A stretch of DNA of 64,000 nt from Martelella mediterranea DSM 17316. GTDB taxonomy: Bacteria > Pseudomonadota > Alphaproteobacteria > Rhizobiales > Rhizobiaceae. Position 1 is the first letter of the stretch. Each line of letters opens with the position of its first letter. The notes below the pieces were generated by a model. That model was given only the letters and a program-made list of their open reading frames with translations. It made no database searches and was not told the origin of the DNA. The stretch lies in assembly GCF_002043005.1 (NCBI RefSeq), contig NZ_CP020331.1, positions 310,001 to 374,000 of the forward strand. Direction: 5' to 3'. Below are positions 62,150-64,000 of the stretch, in pieces. Made by a program: the position numbers and the translations under genes.

Positions 62150-63625
62150 ATGACGGTACATTTCGACTTCGATAACAGCTACGCGCGTCTCGGCGCCACC
62201 TTCCACCGGCCAACCGTGCCGTCGCCCGTCGCCGCGCCGCATCTCCTGAAGCTGAACCGGCGGCTCGCCGAGGAATTGGGGCTCGACGCGGATGCGTTGG
62301 ACAACGCCGAAGGGGTTGAAGTCTTCGCCGGCAACCGGCTCCCGACAGGCGCCGAGCCGCTTGCGACCGCTTACGCCGGACATCAATTCGGAAACTTCGT
62401 GCCGCAACTCGGCGATGGGCGCGCCATCCTCCTCGGCGAGGTCGTCGACAGACAGGGGCGGCGTCGCGACATTCAACTGAAGGGGGCCGGCCCCACCATC
62501 TTCTCGCGCAACGGCGACGGACGGGCAGCACTCGGCCCGGTCCTGCGCGAGTATCTCATAAGCGAGGCCATGGCCGCGCTTGGCATTCCCACCACGCGGG
62601 CGCTGGCCGCGGTCGCGACGGGAGAGCCAGTCTACCGGGAAACGGCCCTGCCGGGCGCGGTCCTTACGCGTGTCGCCTCCAGCCATATACGCGTCGGCAC
62701 ATTCCAGTTCTTCGCGGCACGGGGCGACGACGCCGCGGTGCGCCAACTCGCCGACCATGTGATCGACAGGCATTACCCCGAGGCCGCGAACGCTTCCAAT
62801 CCCTACCGCGCTCTTCTCCGGGGCGTCTGTGCCCGTCAGGCGGCGCTCGTCGCACGCTGGATGCAGATCGGCTTCGTGCACGGCGTCATGAACACGGACA
62901 ATATGTCGATCGCCGGAGAAACGATCGACTACGGCCCGTGTGCCTTCCTCGACGCCTACGATCCCGCGACCGTCTTCTCCTCGATTGACCGCAACGGACG
63001 TTACGCCTACGCCAACCAGCCGAGGATCGCGCACTGGAACCTCGCCCGTCTGGCGGAATGTCTGCTTCCTCATCTCGATCCGGACGAAAACAAGGCCATT
63101 GAAGCCGCACAGGACGTCCTCTCCGGCTTTGCCGACGCGTTCAACACCGCTTATGTCGACGGCTTTCGCGCGAAGATCGGTTTGCAGACACCGCAGACGG
63201 AAGATGCCGCGTTGATCGAGGATCTTCTTGGGCACATGGCACGGCAGAATGCGGACTTCACCCTGACCTTTCGCAATCTCGGCAAAGCGGCGGAAAGCGA
63301 GCAGGCCGATGGGGCGGTGCGCGGTCTCTTTGCCGATCCAGCCGCCTATGACGGCTGGGCGACGCGCTGGCGTCAGCGCCTCGCGGCCGAACCGAGAGAG
63401 CCGGGTGAACGGCGCGTTGCGATGGATGCGGTCAACCCGGCGATCATTCCGCGCAACCACCTCATCGAAGAAGCGCTTTCCGCCGCGATGGCCGGCGACC
63501 TGGCACCCTTCGAACGCCTAAACGAAGCACTGGCCAAGCCCTTCGAGGATCGGGCGGCGTTCGCCGATTACGCCGGCCTTCCGCCGGTGCCCGAGGCGGC
63601 CTACCGAACCTTCTGTGGCACGTAA
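62150..63625 (+). CDS. selO: SelO-type protein adenylyltransferase (YdiU/UPF0061)
   Basis: SelO pseudokinase of 491 residues, full length. It transfers AMP from ATP to protein Ser, Thr or Tyr residues in known homologues, using an inverted ATP orientation. Blocks seen: [26 protein letters not shown] near residue 75, [38 protein letters not shown] near 105, [35 protein letters not shown] near 240 (HGVxNxDN catalytic-loop type). The C-terminus YRTFCGT carries Cys where eukaryotic SelO has selenocysteine. The start follows AGAGCGGAAAG. It stands alone; 61852-62149 is non-coding as far as I can see. Confidence 0.95.
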   Translation: MTVHFDFDNSYARLGATFHRPTVPSPVAAPHLLKLNRRLAEELGLDADALDNAEGVEVFAGNRLPTGAEPLATAYAGHQFGNFVPQLGDGRAILLGEVVDRQGRRRDIQLKGAGPTIFSRNGDGRAALGPVLREYLISEAMAALGIPTTRALAAVATGEPVYRETALPGAVLTRVASSHIRVGTFQFFAARGDDAAVRQLADHVIDRHYPEAANASNPYRALLRGVCARQAALVARWMQIGFVHGVMNTDNMSIAGETIDYGPCAFLDAYDPATVFSSIDRNGRYAYANQPRIAHWNLARLAECLLPHLDPDENKAIEAAQDVLSGFADAFNTAYVDGFRAKIGLQTPQTEDAALIEDLLGHMARQNADFTLTFRNLGKAAESEQADGAVRGLFADPAAYDGWATRWRQRLAAEPREPGERRVAMDAVNPAIIPRNHLIEEALSAAMAGDLAPFERLNEALAKPFEDRAAFADYAGLPPVPEAAYRTFCGT

Positions 63626-63678
63626 ACGCGCCGCCCGAGAGTGACGCAATCCTATTGGTGGACCGAGGAGCGGCTCTT

Positions 63679-64000
63679 TCAATGGCGGTTATCGGGATCA
63701 TTTCGGATACGCACGGGCTGCTGCGCCTCGCACATATCGAGTTCGGTGAAAGTCTCTATGATGTTGTTGTCCGGGTCAGTATGATAGCCGGCGTAATTGT
63801 GGCCAGGGCCATGGCGCGCCGGACCCCACTTCATCGCAACACCACCGGCCCGCAATGCGTCGCAGGCGACCGAATGATATATCGGTGGCGCTTCAAAAGG
63901 CGGCAGTATTCCCATATTGCCTTTCCCCGATTGGATCAGGGAATGGTCGTGGGCCGCGCGGTGCCGTCTTTCGGCGATGTTGGGGCATTCCGCTTCAAGT
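63679..64000 (-). CDS. VOC-family protein, C-terminal part (5' end outside window)
   Basis: A frame open from the window edge down to a stop at 63679, so the start lies beyond 64000. The visible 106 residues end with MKWGPARHGPGHNYAGYHTDPDNNIIETFTELD, the C-terminal metal-binding strand and loop of a VOC-fold protein, with a ligand-type Glu in IIETF and His residues in RHGPGHN. That motif is shared with the VOC protein at 27956-28822 (WGPGRHGPGHN), so the two belong to the same branch. Whether the full gene is intact cannot be judged. Confidence 0.7.
   Translation of the reverse strand, partial: LEAECPNIAERRHRAAHDHSLIQSGKGNMGILPPFEAPPIYHSVACDALRAGGVAMKWGPARHGPGHNYAGYHTDPDNNIIETFTELDMCEAQQPVRIRNDPDNRH

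Noticed and set aside
1..64000. CRISPR arrays, tRNA or rRNA genes
   Set aside because: No regularly spaced repeats, no tRNA T-loop/acceptor pairing and no rRNA signatures were found by reading.

Overview
The window reads as an accessory, catabolism-rich stretch from a GC-rich alphaproteobacterium, most likely Hyphomicrobiales (Rhizobium-like). The basis is the gene content: a tripartite tricarboxylate transporter, two TRAP transporters, two ABC operons, and many IclR, GntR/FCD, LacI and ROK regulators beside pathway genes. The species cannot be named from the sequence alone. I see no rRNA, tRNA or CRISPR array.

Layout. (1) 250-9036: a carboxylate module (extended-SDR epimerase/dehydrogenase and SDR, divergent tctCBA, IclR, ThDP enzyme) flanked by two decayed, inversely oriented IS6-family remnants. 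(2) 9407-15669: a CMD-family protein, a sulfatase overlapping an FCD regulator, and a divergent TRAP operon; two copies of a 12-bp palindrome lie in the control region. (3) 15697-22062: an Lrp/AsnC regulator divergent from a pyruvate dehydrogenase operon (homodimeric E1, E2, and E3 with its own lipoyl domain). (4) 22293-37433: an aromatic ring-cleavage island with two extradiol-type VOC proteins, two flavin hydroxylases, a FAH hydrolase, a quinone reductase, an RraA-type aldolase, a GST, two IclR regulators and an FCD regulator with a second TRAP operon. (5) 37462-38746: a hemE scrap and a glycolipid-binding-like protein. (6) 38747-51472: a LacI-controlled operon with a peptide-type ABC importer, a DUF2264 protein, a D-2-hydroxyacid dehydrogenase, an unusual hexapeptide-acyltransferase/alpha-toroid fusion and a ThuA protein. 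(7) 51634-53808: a RES/Xre toxin-antitoxin pair among IS3 and SDR remnants. (8) 53809-61851: a ROK repressor divergent from a Ugp-like ABC operon ending in a glycerophosphodiester phosphodiesterase and a metallophosphoesterase. (9) 62150-64000: SelO and the end of a VOC gene.

How the parts fit (inference): meta-cleavage plus an aldolase would yield pyruvate, and the neighbouring PDH operon could feed it to acetyl-CoA. The TRAP, TTT and ABC systems import organic acids, sugars and phosphodiesters, each with a local regulator. Recurrent structures unexplained by the coding map are strong hairpins directly after four of the five solute-binding-protein genes, and regulator-specific palindromes beside both FCD genes (ATTGCATGCAAT versus TGGCATGCCA, sharing a GCATGC core). 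The best candidates for undescribed biology are the 46306-51472 enzyme set with its fusion protein, and the regulon implied by the TGGCATGCCA sites.
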